Shown here: piece by piece, positions 13,565 to 13,625 of the stretch | Layout of the letters: each line of letters begins with the position of its first letter | Position numbering within the stretch: the first letter of the stretch is position 1 | DNA from: CAYSCX01 sp964429575 | Lineage (GTDB): Bacteria > Desulfobacterota > Binatia > Binatales > Binataceae | DNA: 13,625 nucleotides | Direction: 5' to 3' | Assembly: GCA_964429575.1 (NCBI GenBank) | Contig: CAYSCX010000052.1 | Coordinates: 1 to 13,625, forward strand | Translations under genes and position numbers: made by a program | Notes under the pieces: model-generated | Told to the model about the DNA's origin: nothing | What the model saw: the letters and a program-made list of their open reading frames with translations, nothing else | The model's database searches: none

Positions 13565-13591
13565 CGCGGAATAAATGTCTCTCTACATACA
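13565..13591 (-). repeat. Right terminal repeat, likely transposase site R1
   Basis: Read inward on the minus strand this is TGTATGTAGAGAGACATTTATTC followed by CGCG. The core GAGACA-TT-TATTC lies at 13569-13581. Compared with the left end, four extra bases sit between the terminal TGTA and the core. Either the right end really has this offset, or the end is at 13587 and the outer TACA is host sequence. Confidence 0.8.
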
Positions 13592-13596
13592 CCGCG
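13592..13596. repeat. Candidate target-site duplication, right copy (CCGCG)
   Basis: This is the partner of the left copy and lies just outside the terminal TACA at 13588-13591. A longer match to the left flank (CGACCGCG, 48-55) also occurs at 13601-13608. Using it would put the element end at a base that does not give the TG..CA terminus typical of Mu-type ends. Confidence 0.6.
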
Positions 13597-13625
13597 CATA
13601 CGACCGCGACTCAACCGTGCGCGGC
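13597..13625. other. Right host flank
   Basis: Twenty-nine bases of presumed host DNA, too short to identify. They contain CGACCGCG (13601-13608), matching the eight bases just left of the element, probably by chance or as a feature of the target locus. Confidence 0.5.

Larger units (their letters stand above)
56..13591. mobile_element. Complete Mu-like transposable element, about 13.5 kb, reduced structural gene set
   Basis: The boundaries rest on inverted terminal sequences. The left end reads inward TGTAAAGAGACAAGTATTC. The right end, on the minus strand, reads TGTATGTAGAGAGACATTTATTC. CCGCG lies directly outside both (51-55 and 13592-13596), as expected for the 5-bp duplication made by Mu-type transposases. 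Inside are a leftward repressor, a divergent operator, a MuA-type transposase, a MuB-type ATPase, and GemA and Mor homologues. These are the core of a transposable phage. Of virion genes only a gpI-type protease, a possible scaffold-like protein, a tape measure and a gpD-type hub are present. Mu itself is about 37 kb, so this is roughly a third of that size. All main frames are open. If the true right end is the gapless repeat end at 13587, the element is 4 bases shorter and CCGCG no longer abuts it. Confidence 0.85.

Noticed and set aside
13601..13608. CGACCGCG, an 8-base match to the left flank (48-55), as an alternative target duplication
   Set aside because: It would place the right end at 13600, giving no TG..CA terminus and a 9-base offset from the terminal TACA.
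1..13625. CRISPR arrays, tRNA or rRNA genes, replication origins
   Set aside because: No regularly spaced repeats of suitable length, no tRNA-like cloverleaf and no rRNA-like stretch were noticed on either strand.

Overview
The window appears to hold one complete Mu-like transposable element of about 13.5 kb (56..13591), with about 50 bases of host DNA on the left and 34 on the right. The ends are visible. The left end reads inward TGTAAAGAGACA..TATTC. The right end carries an inverted, imperfect copy, and CCGCG lies immediately outside both ends as a candidate 5-bp target duplication. High G+C, tight ATGA/GTGA gene overlaps, GGAGG-type ribosome sites and the phage families present suggest a high-G+C proteobacterium, probably an alphaproteobacterium. 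No host gene is long enough to prove this.

Layout. The left end (56-449) has no gene but holds five exact copies of TGCCAGCAA in both orientations. A leftward gene (450-1208) encodes an HTH/S24-type repressor in which both catalytic positions look replaced. A divergent control region (1209-1290) has a TTGACA promoter overlapped by the perfect inverted repeat GTGTAC-N7-GTACAC. Everything to its right reads rightward in what looks like one long operon: MuA-type DDE transposase (1291-3273), MuB-type ATPase (3279-4058), a winged-helix protein, three unrecognised proteins (4476-6052), a Mu gpI-type prohead protease, a small protein sharing a motif with the protease C-terminus, a 59-codon ORF and a short gene-poor stretch, a 91-aa protein, a tape measure protein (7701-9710), a tail hub protein D, two excisionase-like HTH proteins, a set of GemA-type proteins, a very acidic 107-aa protein, and a Mor-type activator (12864-13196). 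A hairpin terminator (13231-13260) and a gene-free right end (13261-13591) follow.

The element has the full Mu early machinery (repressor, A, B, GemA, Mor) but a strikingly incomplete virion gene set. There is no terminase, portal, major head protein, sheath, tube, other baseplate parts, tail fibre or lysis gene. What remains is a protease, a possible scaffold-like protein, a tape measure and a hub, all intact and translationally coupled. GemA and Mor lie after the tail genes, at the right end, whereas in Mu they precede all late genes. I read this either as a reduced transposable phage satellite that would borrow a helper's head, packaging and tail parts, or as a deletion-rearranged prophage whose remaining frames happen to be open. 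The sequence alone cannot separate these.
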